A DNA stretch of 59,100 nucleotides from a bacterium (GTDB lineage Bacteria; Ratteibacteria; UBA8468; B48-G9; DTJG01). The number at the start of each line of letters is the position of its first letter. Position 1 is the first letter of the stretch. Location: assembly GCA_021800535.1 (NCBI GenBank), contig JAJYYV010000008.1:1-59100 (forward strand), written 5' to 3'. The notes under the pieces are model-generated. The model made no database searches. It was given only the letters and a program-made list of their open reading frames with translations, and had not been told where the DNA came from. The position numbers and the translations under genes are program-made. Below, in pieces: positions 21,489-30,129 of the stretch.

Positions 21489-22694
21489 ATGACAGACAGA
21501 GAAAGAATTTTGGCGGTTTTAAACCATAAAGAACCGGATAGAATTCCTATTCATGATTCAATATGGGGGGCAACAATTAACAGATGGAAAAAAGAGGGTC
21601 TTCCAGAAGATGTTGATGTGGCAGAGTATTTTAATTTTGAATTCAGATGGATGGGGGCAGATACTTCACCGCGGTTTCCCACGCAGGTATTTGAAAGAAA
21701 TGAAAAATATATTCTAACTACTACATCTTTTGGAGGAAAAAGAAAAAATTGGACAGACTATTCAACAACGCCAGAACTTGTAGAATGTCCCATAAAAACA
21801 AAACAGGATTGGTCTGAAATAAAAAAACGTCTTAAACCGGATTTTACCAGAGTTGATTGGGCATCAGGTCTTTCAAATTTTCAAAAATATTATGGAGAAG
21901 GTAAATTTATTTGTTATTCAGGGGGATTTGGATATGATATTCTCCAGAATTATATGAGGTCTGACCAACTTTTGCTGGCAATGATAGAAGACCCTGAATG
22001 GATAAAAGATATGGTAATGACTTTGGCAGAACTTAATATTGTTATGTGCGAACTTATGCTTAAAAATGGATTTAAGTTTGATGGGGCATGGATGTGGAAT
22101 GATATGGGTTATAGAAACGGCCTTTTGTTTTCTCCGGATTTATATTACAAGACACATTATCAAGCAGATAAAATGGCTTATAGTTATTTCCATTCCAAAG
22201 GGCTGAAAACTTTTCTTCATTCCTGTGGAAATGTTAAGGAACTTATTCCTATCATGATAGAAACAGGGCTTGATTGTCTTCAACCTTTAGAAGTAAAGGC
22301 AGGTATGGATGTTGTGGAGTTAAAAGAAAAATTTGGAGATAAAATAAGTTTTATGGGCGGAATAGATGTTCGTGTTATGGAAAAAGGAGATAAAGAAAAA
22401 ATTGAAGAAGAAATAAAAAGAAAAATTGTCGCAGCAAAGAAGAATGGAGGCTATATATATCATTCTGACCATTCAGTTCCAAAAGATGTAAGTTTTGAAA
22501 CATATAAATATGTAATAGAAACTGTAAAAAAATATGGAGAATATGAAAAAAAGGAAGAACCAGTACAGGAAAAAGTTTTAGTTGAAACAAAGCCCGAAGA
22601 AAAAAAGGAAGATAAAAAAGAAAGTAAAAGTAAATTTTCATTTAAAATGCCGACTTTTAAAAAGGAAAAAAATGAAAAAAGCAATAGGACTTGA
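21489..22694 (+). CDS. Uroporphyrinogen decarboxylase-like (URO-D superfamily) protein with charged tail
   Basis: The 401-residue protein has the URO-D superfamily opening TDRERILAVLNHKEPDRIPI and a TIM barrel, with HSCGNVKELIPIMIETGLDCLQPLE near residue 240 and MGGIDVRVM near 295. Such proteins with divergent active sites are usually corrinoid methyltransferases or of unknown function rather than heme enzymes. No heme pathway genes are nearby. The last 50 residues are a Lys/Glu-rich disordered tail (EKKEDKKESKSKFSF and on) absent from most relatives. The ATG at 21489 is chosen because GGAGG lies just upstream at 21476-21480. The end overlaps the ROK gene by 23 nt. Confidence 0.82.
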   Translation: MTDRERILAVLNHKEPDRIPIHDSIWGATINRWKKEGLPEDVDVAEYFNFEFRWMGADTSPRFPTQVFERNEKYILTTTSFGGKRKNWTDYSTTPELVECPIKTKQDWSEIKKRLKPDFTRVDWASGLSNFQKYYGEGKFICYSGGFGYDILQNYMRSDQLLLAMIEDPEWIKDMVMTLAELNIVMCELMLKNGFKFDGAWMWNDMGYRNGLLFSPDLYYKTHYQADKMAYSYFHSKGLKTFLHSCGNVKELIPIMIETGLDCLQPLEVKAGMDVVELKEKFGDKISFMGGIDVRVMEKGDKEKIEEEIKRKIVAAKKNGGYIYHSDHSVPKDVSFETYKYVIETVKKYGEYEKKEEPVQEKVLVETKPEEKKEDKKESKSKFSFKMPTFKKEKNEKSNRT

Positions 22695-23610
22695 CCTTGG
22701 GGGAACATATATAAAGGTGGGACTTGTAAATGAAAAAGGAGAAATAATTAAAAAAGACCAGATATTAACAAAAGCAGAAGAAGGTAAAAAAGAATCTGTT
22801 CTTCATCAAATGGAAATTGCAATTTCTTCTGTGTGGGAAACAGAAATAAACGGTATTGGTATAGGAACCCCAGGTGTAGTAGATAACCAGGGAATGGTAT
22901 TTGAAGCCCCTAATCTTCCTCAATGGGATAATCTTCCTTTGAAAAGGATATTTGAAGAAAAATTTAATATTCCGGTATCTGTAGAAAATGATGTAAATAG
23001 CATTACATGGGGGGAATATCTTTTTGGAGCTGGTAAAGGATGTGACACTATTATCTGTCTTACTCTTGGAACAGGTGTAGGGGGAGGAATGGTTATTCAT
23101 AAAAAACTTTTCAGAGGGGCAAAATATTCTGCAGCTGAACTGGGTCATATTTCCATTGATTATAGAGGTCCAAAATGTAAATGTGGTTCAATAGGATGTA
23201 TAGAAAGGTTTGTAGGGAGAGATTATATAATAGAAAGAGCAGTAAAAGAAATCCAGAATGGTAAGACAACTTTAATATATGAACTTGCAGGAAATAAAAT
23301 AGAAAATATAACTCCTAAGATTATATCTAATGCTTATAAACAAGGAGATAAAATAGCTGAAAATATATGGATTGATGTAGGAATTTGTCTTGGTGCAATG
23401 CTTGCCGGTTTGGTAAATACGATAAATCCTGACAGAATAGTTATAGGAGGAGGTATTTCGCATGCTGGTGAAATACTTTTTCAAACAATAAAACAAACTA
23501 TAAAAGAAAGAGCATTTAAAATTCTTTCACAAAATATTGAGGTTGTTCCTGCTGGTTTAAGTACTGATGCCGGAATTATTTCAGGTGCAGCCCTTGTATT
23601 TCAGTCATAA
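22672..23610 (+). CDS. ROK-family sugar kinase (glucokinase-like)
   Basis: The 312-residue protein starts MKKAIGLDLGGTYIKVGLV, the ATP-binding phosphate-1 motif of ROK kinases. It has GIGTPGVVDNQG, ENDVNSITWGEYLFGAGKG, LGTGVGGGMV, and the ROK zinc motif CKCGSIGCIE (residues about 166-175) before the C-terminal IVIGGGIS segment. It probably phosphorylates glucose or a related hexose or N-acetylhexosamine. The start lies within the end of the URO-D-like gene and has AAGGAA upstream; an in-frame extension of 30 Lys-rich residues is not credible. The operon runs serS, URO-D, ROK, then fmt after 20 nt. Confidence 0.9.
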   Translation: MKKAIGLDLGGTYIKVGLVNEKGEIIKKDQILTKAEEGKKESVLHQMEIAISSVWETEINGIGIGTPGVVDNQGMVFEAPNLPQWDNLPLKRIFEEKFNIPVSVENDVNSITWGEYLFGAGKGCDTIICLTLGTGVGGGMVIHKKLFRGAKYSAAELGHISIDYRGPKCKCGSIGCIERFVGRDYIIERAVKEIQNGKTTLIYELAGNKIENITPKIISNAYKQGDKIAENIWIDVGICLGAMLAGLVNTINPDRIVIGGGISHAGEILFQTIKQTIKERAFKILSQNIEVVPAGLSTDAGIISGAALVFQS

Positions 23611-23630
23611 TCAATTATAATTATCCCATT

Positions 23631-24566
23631 ATGAAGCTAATTTTTTTTGGAAGTTCAGATTTTGCCATTCCATCTTTAGATTATTTAAACAAAAATCATC
23701 AGATTGTTGCTGTTGTAACAAATCCTGATAGACCCAAAGGCAGACATCTTGACATTCATTCTACTTCAGTAAAGGTTTGGGCTGAAAAAACAAAGATATT
23801 AACCCTACAGCCTGAAAATCTGTCAGAGCCGGTTTTTATAGAACAAATCAAAACTCTAAATCCTGATATTATTATTCTTATTTCTTATGGTGGGATTCTT
23901 TCCCAGAAAATTCTTAGTATTCCTAAGATTGGTTCTTTTAATCTCCATCCATCCCTTCTTCCTAAGTATCGTGGGCCTGCTCCTATTGAATGGGTCCTTG
24001 TAAATGGAGAGAAAAAAACAGGGCTTACTGTAATAAAAATGGAAACATCTGTGGATAAAGGGAATATTATTGTTCAGGAAGAAATATCTATTGATGAAAA
24101 TGATAATTATTTTACTTTAAAAGACAGACTTATGGAAAAATCTTCCGGGATTTGGGAAAAAGCGCTAAAGATGATTTCTTCCGGATTTTTAGGATTCCCG
24201 CAAAAAGGCCAGTCCTGTTATGCTCCAAGATTAAAAAAAGAAGATGGCCACATAAACTGGATGAAGGATACCTATAGTATCCATAATCTTGTCCGTGGTT
24301 TTATAAATTGGCCAGGAGCATTTTCAAGAATTTTATATGCCAATAAAGAAAGAATTCTTAAAATAAAACAAACTGAAATTGAGAAACACCAAGGTGTTTA
24401 TGGTCATCCCGGAACCTTGATTTTTTCAGATAATTCTATTAAAGTTCTTTGTGGAAAAGGAATTATAAAAATAATAAAACTTCAGATGGAAGGGAAGAAA
24501 GAAATGTTAGACAAAGAATTTATACATGGCTACTCAAAACACCTTGAAAATTCTATACTTCATTAA
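23631..24566 (+). CDS. fmt: Methionyl-tRNA formyltransferase
   Basis: Fmt formylates Met-tRNA(fMet) for initiation. The 311-residue protein has the formyltransferase core: LIFFGSSDFAIPSL, VTNPDRPKGR, the catalytic FNLHPSLLPKYRGPAPI (Asn, His) and TGLTVIKMETSVDKGNI. A C-terminal OB-type tRNA-binding domain begins near residue 205 (YAPRLKKEDGHINW). Length is typical. No peptide deformylase gene is beside it, unlike in many bacteria. It ends 9 nt before the convergent CNNM-type gene. Confidence 0.96.
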   Translation: MKLIFFGSSDFAIPSLDYLNKNHQIVAVVTNPDRPKGRHLDIHSTSVKVWAEKTKILTLQPENLSEPVFIEQIKTLNPDIIILISYGGILSQKILSIPKIGSFNLHPSLLPKYRGPAPIEWVLVNGEKKTGLTVIKMETSVDKGNIIVQEEISIDENDNYFTLKDRLMEKSSGIWEKALKMISSGFLGFPQKGQSCYAPRLKKEDGHINWMKDTYSIHNLVRGFINWPGAFSRILYANKERILKIKQTEIEKHQGVYGHPGTLIFSDNSIKVLCGKGIIKIIKLQMEGKKEMLDKEFIHGYSKHLENSILH

Positions 24567-24575
24567 ATACTTTTA

Positions 24576-25859
24576 TTATTCTTTTTCTTTAGGTTCTTCT
24601 GTCATGCCTGTAATAAGAGGTTTAATTCTTACCCATAAAACTGTTTTGCTATCTGCTTCATAAATAGTAAAAGTATTTTTTTTATATATAAATTTTTCAC
24701 CTTTTTGGGGTACTTTACCCATATATGCAAGAACAAATCCTGCTAATGTTTCAAATTCCCCTTCAGGAAGTTTAAGCCCCAGCACTTCATTTACTTTTTC
24801 ACATTCTGTAGAGCCTTTTATTATAAAGCTTCCATCATCTAATTGATGATAATATCCTGTTTCAATTTTATATTCATCTGAAATTTCACCAACTATTTCT
24901 TCAATGAGGTCTTCCATTGTAACTATACCTGCTGTTCCTCCATATTCATCAACAATAATTGCCATCTGCAATTTTTGTTTTTGAAGTTCTTTTAGGAGTT
25001 CATCTATTTTTTTTGTTTCAGGAACAAAATATGCCTGTCTCATTATATCTCCTGCAGTAAGCTGTTTTTCAGAATTATGTTTTGCAAGTATATCTTTAAT
25101 ATAGATAATTCCGATAATTTTATCAAAATGTCTTTTATAAACAGGGTATCTTGAAAATCCTGTTTTTACTATTGTATTTATGATTTCTTCAGTAGGGGTG
25201 TCAATTTCAATTGCAGAAATATTTACCCTGGGTATCATAACCTCTCTTACCATTTTATCCCCGAGTTTAAAAATACTATGTATCATTTCTTTTTCTTTTA
25301 ATTCTATTAATCCTTCTTTTTCCCCTGCAGAAATCATGGATTTTAGGTCTTCCTCTGTTAAAACAGGAATTATGGATCCCATCTCTATGTTAAAAAGACT
25401 TAATAAAACCTCTGCTATTCCAAGAAAGAGCCGATTGATAGGTTCAAACACAAGGCAGATGTATTTTAAAGGTCTCGCAACAAATATTACCATTTTTTGA
25501 GAATATCTTTTTGCAAGAGTCTTAGGGATAATTTCTCCAAATAATAAAAGGAGAAACATAACAATTCCCACCATAACAGCTAAAGATATTCTCCCTGTGC
25601 TTTTGTATGCAATAGAAGCAGCAGTTATAGCCGCAAAATTTTCAGCAATAGTATTTCCAATAAGTGTGGTTGTAAGAACCCTGTTGGGATATTTAAACCA
25701 GAAGTCCAGTATTTTTTTATTTTTGTTTTGTTCTTTTAGTTTATTAAAATGATGTTGTCCAAGAGAGATAAATGCAGTTTCTGAGGCAGAAAAAAATGCA
25801 GAAAAACAAATAAAAACAAAAAGCAGAATAATTTCTTCAATAAAAACAAATTCATTCAT
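24576..25859 (-). CDS. CNNM/CorC-type protein (DUF21, CBS pair, CorC_HlyC domain)
   Basis: The 427-residue protein has four hydrophobic helices in residues 1-190 (DUF21), a CBS pair at about 205-330 (MIPRVNISAIEIDTP, DEYGGTAGIVTMEDLIEEIVGE) and a CorC_HlyC domain at about 340-420 (LDDGSFIIKGSTECEKVNEVLG). The family is now regarded as Mg2+ export or homeostasis proteins of the inner membrane; the old hemolysin name comes from TlyC. DFWFKYPNRVLTTTLIGNTIAENFAA carries the conserved Asn/Pro region of DUF21. The gene starts within the end of birA (4-nt overlap), so coaX-birA-this gene form one minus-strand unit. Confidence 0.92.
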   Translation of the reverse strand: MNEFVFIEEIILLFVFICFSAFFSASETAFISLGQHHFNKLKEQNKNKKILDFWFKYPNRVLTTTLIGNTIAENFAAITAASIAYKSTGRISLAVMVGIVMFLLLLFGEIIPKTLAKRYSQKMVIFVARPLKYICLVFEPINRLFLGIAEVLLSLFNIEMGSIIPVLTEEDLKSMISAGEKEGLIELKEKEMIHSIFKLGDKMVREVMIPRVNISAIEIDTPTEEIINTIVKTGFSRYPVYKRHFDKIIGIIYIKDILAKHNSEKQLTAGDIMRQAYFVPETKKIDELLKELQKQKLQMAIIVDEYGGTAGIVTMEDLIEEIVGEISDEYKIETGYYHQLDDGSFIIKGSTECEKVNEVLGLKLPEGEFETLAGFVLAYMGKVPQKGEKFIYKKNTFTIYEADSKTVLWVRIKPLITGMTEEPKEKE

Positions 25860-26458
25860 AAAATTTCACTCCATTTTTTTAAAAAATTCTCTTTTTCTTC
25901 CGGGAATTTTTTTCTGTAATATAATAGAATATTAAGCATGTTTTCCAGAACTTTTTCAATTGAGATGGTTTTATTTGTTATTTCATAGTAACTTATTGCT
26001 TCCGGGATAGCATCGCTTATTTTATTATTTATATTCATCCCTATTCCAAGAATAACATATATTCCTTTTTTTTCAATAAGTATGCCTGCTATTTTCTTAT
26101 CCTTATAGTATATATCATTTGGCAGTTTTATTTTTGTTTTTATGCCATAAGATTTTAAAACATCATAAATAGCTGAAGCAACAAGAAAAAAAAGATTATT
26201 TAGAATTTCTGCAGAATCTTCAGCCCAGACTATGGAACACCATAATCCACCCTCTGGCGAAATCCATTTTTTTTCTAATTTCCCGCGGCCGGATGTTTGA
26301 GATTCTGAGATAACAACACATTCTTCTTTTTCTTTTGCTTTTTGTTTCGCAAAATCCATTGTAGATGAAATATTTTTAAACCAATATATTTTCTGATTCT
26401 TAAGAAGATAAATCTTTACTGGCAATTTCCTGGATTCCTGCAATTGTAAGGTGTTCAT
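25856..26458 (-). CDS. birA: Biotin--[acetyl-CoA carboxylase] ligase
   Basis: The 200-residue protein keeps only the catalytic domain: ISSTMDFAKQKA, the biotin/ATP loop TSGRGKLEKKWISPEGGLW and KLPNDIYYKDKKIAGILIE. The N-terminal DNA-binding HTH of E. coli BirA is absent, so it should not be a repressor, and the C-terminal domain is cut short. The loop reads GRGK rather than the common GRGR. The assigned ATG lies 59 nt inside the end of coaX, so a later start is possible, but the core begins near residue 26 and leaves little choice. The second step of the operon coaX-birA suggests cofactor metabolism. Confidence 0.88.
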   Translation of the reverse strand: MNTLQLQESRKLPVKIYLLKNQKIYWFKNISSTMDFAKQKAKEKEECVVISESQTSGRGKLEKKWISPEGGLWCSIVWAEDSAEILNNLFFLVASAIYDVLKSYGIKTKIKLPNDIYYKDKKIAGILIEKKGIYVILGIGMNINNKISDAIPEAISYYEITNKTISIEKVLENMLNILLYYRKKFPEEKENFLKKWSEIL

Positions 26459-27107
26459 AATAAAAACCTTTTTTTATTTTTTTGTAAAGTATTTTACCAT
26501 CTCCTCCTGTAAAGATGATTTTGGCATCAGGATATTTTTCTTTTAATTTCATATAATATTTTTCTATAATAAACTGTACTCCAAGATATATTCCTGAGGA
26601 AACAGCAGAATTTGTATTTTTTCCAATTAAACAGGTTTTATCTGTCAGAGAAAAATTTTTTAATCCGGATAGGCTTTTTAGACTTTTTTCCATAAGAGCA
26701 ATCCCCGGAAAAATAATACCGCCTTCAAATTCGCCTTTTTCATTCACAATATCAGCTGTAATAGCAGAACCAGCATCAATAACAAGGCAGGGTGACTTAA
26801 AATCTTTAAAAGCTTTAAAACAATTGAGGATTCTGTCTATTCCTGTTTGTGAAGGATTTTTTATTTTAATTTTTATTGGGATATCCTTATATGTGATGAT
26901 TTTTACATGATTATTTTTCAGGTATGTTAAAAACAATTTTGTTTTGGAAGAAACTACAGAAGCAATATAAATTTTACCCGTTAAATCAGAAGGTTTTAAA
27001 TATTTTTTTATTTTTTCTGTTGGTATTTTCTTGGTCTTTATAATCCTTTTTTTAGAAAATTTTGATATTATTGTATTTGTATTACCTATATTTATTATTG
27101 TATTCAT
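26400..27107 (-). CDS. coaX: Type III pantothenate kinase
   Basis: CoaX phosphorylates pantothenate, the first step of CoA synthesis, with no feedback by CoA. The 235-residue protein has the ASKHA-type phosphate loop near the start (INIGNTNTII), GIDRILNCFKAFKDF, VIDAGSAITADIV with the catalytic Asp near residue 118, GGIIFPGIALMEKSL and IFTGGDGKIL. It opens a minus-strand unit with birA, and the two commonly sit together in other genomes. The first residues MNTIINIGNT favour this ATG. A TATAAT-rich stretch lies upstream, shared with the divergent aldolase gene. Confidence 0.93.
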   Translation of the reverse strand: MNTIINIGNTNTIISKFSKKRIIKTKKIPTEKIKKYLKPSDLTGKIYIASVVSSKTKLFLTYLKNNHVKIITYKDIPIKIKIKNPSQTGIDRILNCFKAFKDFKSPCLVIDAGSAITADIVNEKGEFEGGIIFPGIALMEKSLKSLSGLKNFSLTDKTCLIGKNTNSAVSSGIYLGVQFIIEKYYMKLKEKYPDAKIIFTGGDGKILYKKIKKGFYYEHLTIAGIQEIASKDLSS

Positions 27108-27140
27108 ATCTATATTATTATATGCTTTTTTTATTTTAAT

Positions 27141-27168
27141 TTGAAATTTTCATAATAAATAGTATAAT
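27141..27168 (+). promoter_or_regulatory. Promoter for the aldolase-thiE unit
   Basis: TTGAAA (27141-27146), a 16-nt spacer and TATAAT (27163-27168). The ATG at 27203 follows an AAGGGGGAA ribosome-binding site near 27188. Confidence 0.7.
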
Positions 27169-27202
27169 TTTAGGTTATATAATATAAAAAGGGGGAATAA
27201 AA

Positions 27203-28192
27203 ATGCCTGAAAATAATTTAACAGCTGATGAGAGATGGATTACCTATAGACCTGATATTAAAGTTCTGGATTGTACAATAAGAGATGGCGGATTGATGAA
27301 CGACCATAAATTTGATTCAGACTTTATCAGAGCAGTATATAATGCCTGCGTGGAATCAGGTATAGATTATATGGAAATGGGATATAAGGCATCAAAGAAG
27401 ATTTTTTCCCCTACTCAGTATGGACAATGGAAATTCTGTGATGAAGACGAAGTCCGAAAAATTGTCGGAGATAAATCTTCTTCTCTTAAGATTTCTGTTA
27501 TGGCTGATGCAGAAAGAACAGACTATAAAACAGATATTTTACCAAAAGAACAGAGTGTTTTTGATATGATAAGGGTTGCTACATATATTCATCAAATTTC
27601 AACAGCCATTGATATGATAAAGGATGCGCATGACAAAGGATATGAAACCACGTTAAATCTTATGGCTATATCCACTGTACCGGAACATGAAATAGATGCA
27701 GCACTTGAAGTTTTATGTAAAACAGAAGTAAATACACTATATCTTGTAGACAGCTTTGGGGCTTTTTACAGTGAACAGATACAATATCTTATAAATAAAT
27801 TTCTTAAATATGCCAAAAGTTCAGGTAAGCAGGTGGGGATTCATACACATAATAATCAGGACCTTGCTTATGCCAATACTTTAGAGGCTTTAATATTGGG
27901 TGCCAATATGCTGGATGCCAGTATTGCAGGTTTAGGAAGAGGAGCTGGCAATTGCAGGTTGGAATTACTTATAGGCTTTCTTCATAATCCTAAATTTCAT
28001 TTAAGACCCATAATTCAGTGTATTCAGGATTATGTGGAACCCTTAAAAGAAAAGTTTTTTTGGGGATTTGACATTCCATATATGATAACAGGTCAGTTAA
28101 ACCAGCATCCAAGGGATGCAATGAAATTTATGGAAGGTACAGATAGAAAGAATATCGTAAAATTTTTTGATACACTTATGGAAAAGGAATGA
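27203..28192 (+). CDS. DRE-TIM metallolyase-type aldolase (HMG-CoA lyase/4-hydroxy-2-oxovalerate aldolase-like)
   Basis: The 329-residue protein has the DRE-TIM signature as CTIRDGGLMN near residue 26-35 and HTHNNQDLAYAN (near 212), the metal-binding HxH pair. It fits the HMGL-like superfamily that includes isopropylmalate synthase, HMG-CoA lyase and the aldolase DmpG. The dedicated partners of DmpG (acylating dehydrogenase) are absent and the specific substrate is not clear. The gene overlaps thiE by 4 nt, so it may supply a precursor in a pathway ending at thiamine or may be unrelated; this is inference. Homologues are found near polysaccharide loci in Bacteroidetes and PVC genomes. Confidence 0.75.
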   Translation: MPENNLTADERWITYRPDIKVLDCTIRDGGLMNDHKFDSDFIRAVYNACVESGIDYMEMGYKASKKIFSPTQYGQWKFCDEDEVRKIVGDKSSSLKISVMADAERTDYKTDILPKEQSVFDMIRVATYIHQISTAIDMIKDAHDKGYETTLNLMAISTVPEHEIDAALEVLCKTEVNTLYLVDSFGAFYSEQIQYLINKFLKYAKSSGKQVGIHTHNNQDLAYANTLEALILGANMLDASIAGLGRGAGNCRLELLIGFLHNPKFHLRPIIQCIQDYVEPLKEKFFWGFDIPYMITGQLNQHPRDAMKFMEGTDRKNIVKFFDTLMEKE

Positions 28193-28797
28193 TAAAGGGA
28201 TTTTATTTTATCACAGATGGAAGATTAAGTACCTCAGGAAATATATCTGATGTTAAAAATGCCATTAGCGTGGGAGTTCAGGTTATTCAGTATAGATGTA
28301 CCAATGAAACAGATAGACAGATGTTTGAAGAATGTAATATTATAAAAAAATTATGTAAAAAGAAAGATGTAATATTTATTATAAATAATAGAATTGACAT
28401 TGTTTTTGCTGTTGATGCTGATGGTGTTCATTTAGGTCAAAAAGACTTACCTATTTTTATAGCAAGAAAGATTCTTGGTAAAAATAAAATCATTGGAATA
28501 AGTATAAATTCTCTAAAGCAGGCAAATCAGGCATATAAGCAAGGAAGTGATTATATAGGTATAGGTCCAATATTTTCCACAAATACAAAACCGGATGCAG
28601 GAAAACCTGTCGGAATAAATATAATATCTAAAATAAAAAAATCTATTTCTATACCTATTGTTGCAATTGGAGGAATAAATATTGCAAATGCTCCTTATGT
28701 AATTCAGGCAGGATCTGATGCTTTATGTGCTATCTCTGAAGTTTTAACCAAAAAAAATATTAAAAAAGAAATAGAAAAATTTCAAAGTCTATTCTAA
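28189..28797 (+). CDS. thiE: Thiamine-phosphate synthase
   Basis: ThiE joins HMP-PP and thiazole phosphate to make thiamine monophosphate. The 202-residue TIM barrel shows VQVIQYR (pyrimidine-site region), IINNRIDIVFAVDADGVHLGQKDLP and IGIGPIFSTNTKPDAGKPVG, then VAIGGINIANAPYVIQAG, all in family order. The Arg in QYR replaces the more usual LRE-type sequence. Length is standard. The other thiamine genes are not in this window. The stop overlaps by 9 nt with the convergent rpsA end. The upstream gene overlaps by 4 nt. Confidence 0.88.
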   Translation: MIKGFYFITDGRLSTSGNISDVKNAISVGVQVIQYRCTNETDRQMFEECNIIKKLCKKKDVIFIINNRIDIVFAVDADGVHLGQKDLPIFIARKILGKNKIIGISINSLKQANQAYKQGSDYIGIGPIFSTNTKPDAGKPVGINIISKIKKSISIPIVAIGGINIANAPYVIQAGSDALCAISEVLTKKNIKKEIEKFQSLF

Positions 28798-30126
28798 ATC
28801 TTCTTCAACTGATAAAGGTATATCACCGAGTTGTTTTATTCCAAGTGAAATTTTTTTATTATCCTGGTCAATATCAAGGACCATAACATTTATTTTTTGA
28901 CCTTTTCTTAATATTTCTGAAGGATGATTAATCTGTTTTTCTGAAATATTTGATATATGAAGAAATCCGTCTATTCCTTTTTCTATTTCTATGAATGCTC
29001 CAAGGTCTATTATATGATAGACTTTTCCTTTCACAATACTTCCTACAGGAAATTTTTCCGCAATTTGTGGCCATGGATTTGATTCAAGCTGTTTTAAACT
29101 AAAGGAAATTTTTTGCGCGGATTTGTTTATATCTATAACTTTTAATTTTAATATATCCCCCATTGTCACAATTTCTGATGGGTGTTTAACCTTATTTGTC
29201 CATGATAATTCAGATATATGCAGAAGTCCTTCTATTCCGTTTTCCAGTTGTATAAAGGCTCCATAATCTGTAATATTTACAACCTTTCCTTCAATTATAG
29301 AATCAACTGGATATTTTATTTCTATTTCTTCCCATGGGTTTGGAAATCTTTGTTTATATCCAAAGGCAACCAGCTGTTTTTCAAGATTAATATCCAGAAT
29401 TACAATTTCTATTTCATTATCAATACTAAACATTTCAGAGGGATGGTTAACCCTTCCCCAGGACATATCATTTATATGAAGAAGTCCAACAATACCATTG
29501 TCAATTTCAATAAATACCCCATAATCTGTTACATTTCTTACTTTTCCTTTTACTATAGAACCTTTTTGAATCTGGTTAAAATATACTTTTTTATTTTCTT
29601 CTCTTGCTTCCTCAAGAAATTTTTTCCTTGATAGGACAACATTTTTTCTTTTTCTGTCTATTTTAATAACCTTAAAACAACTTTTCATTCCCAGGTACTG
29701 GTCATAATCTATAATAGGTTTATTATCCAGTTGAGAACCGGGAAGAAAGGCTTTCATTCCTATATCAGCTTCAAATCCTCCTTTTATTCTGGAAAGAATT
29801 ACTCCCTCAACCGTAAGATTTTTTTCAAAAATTTTCTCTATGTTTTCCCAGTTTGATAATGTATCTGCTTTTTCTTTTGAAAGTGGGACAAACCCATTTG
29901 AACTTAATTCAAGAGATTCTACAATAGCAAATACTTCCATGCCCGGAGAAATTACATCTGTGTCTTTTTTAAACTCGGTTTTTGGTATAAATCCTTCTGT
30001 CTTATATCCAAAATCAATAATAACTTCTTTATCTGTTATTTCTGAGATGGTTCCTTTTACAATAGCATCACGTTTAAAAGATGCTATTTTTTCATCTAAT
30101 AATTTTTCAACTTCAGTTTTAGCCAT
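28789..30126 (-). CDS. rpsA: Ribosomal protein S1 (five S1 domains)
   Basis: The 445-residue protein contains five S1 OB-folds, at about residues 17-85, 100-165, 185-260, 272-345 and 358-430. The last three carry clear repeats: GKVRNVTDYGVFIEIDNG, GKVVNITDYGAFIQLENG and GKVYHIIDLGAFIEIEKG, each leading to GLLHI or GFLHI. E. coli S1 has six, so this form lacks one. It binds mRNA and helps initiation, especially on poor leaders. It lies 3 nt after ispH, and the ispH-rpsA order resembles the IspH-S1 fusion in Clostridia. Here the two are separate. The end overlaps thiE by 9 nt. Confidence 0.93.
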   Translation of the reverse strand: MAKTEVEKLLDEKIASFKRDAIVKGTISEITDKEVIIDFGYKTEGFIPKTEFKKDTDVISPGMEVFAIVESLELSSNGFVPLSKEKADTLSNWENIEKIFEKNLTVEGVILSRIKGGFEADIGMKAFLPGSQLDNKPIIDYDQYLGMKSCFKVIKIDRKRKNVVLSRKKFLEEAREENKKVYFNQIQKGSIVKGKVRNVTDYGVFIEIDNGIVGLLHINDMSWGRVNHPSEMFSIDNEIEIVILDINLEKQLVAFGYKQRFPNPWEEIEIKYPVDSIIEGKVVNITDYGAFIQLENGIEGLLHISELSWTNKVKHPSEIVTMGDILKLKVIDINKSAQKISFSLKQLESNPWPQIAEKFPVGSIVKGKVYHIIDLGAFIEIEKGIDGFLHISNISEKQINHPSEILRKGQKINVMVLDIDQDNKKISLGIKQLGDIPLSVEEDLE

Positions 30127-30129
30127 TTA

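Noticed and set aside
22582-22671. Thirty-residue N-terminal extension of the ROK kinase
   Set aside because: It is a Lys-rich translation of the URO-D tail in another frame; the kinase motif starts at 22672.
24576-25859. Hemolysin
   Set aside because: The DUF21/CBS/CorC_HlyC architecture is that of Mg2+ homeostasis proteins; the toxin name is historical.
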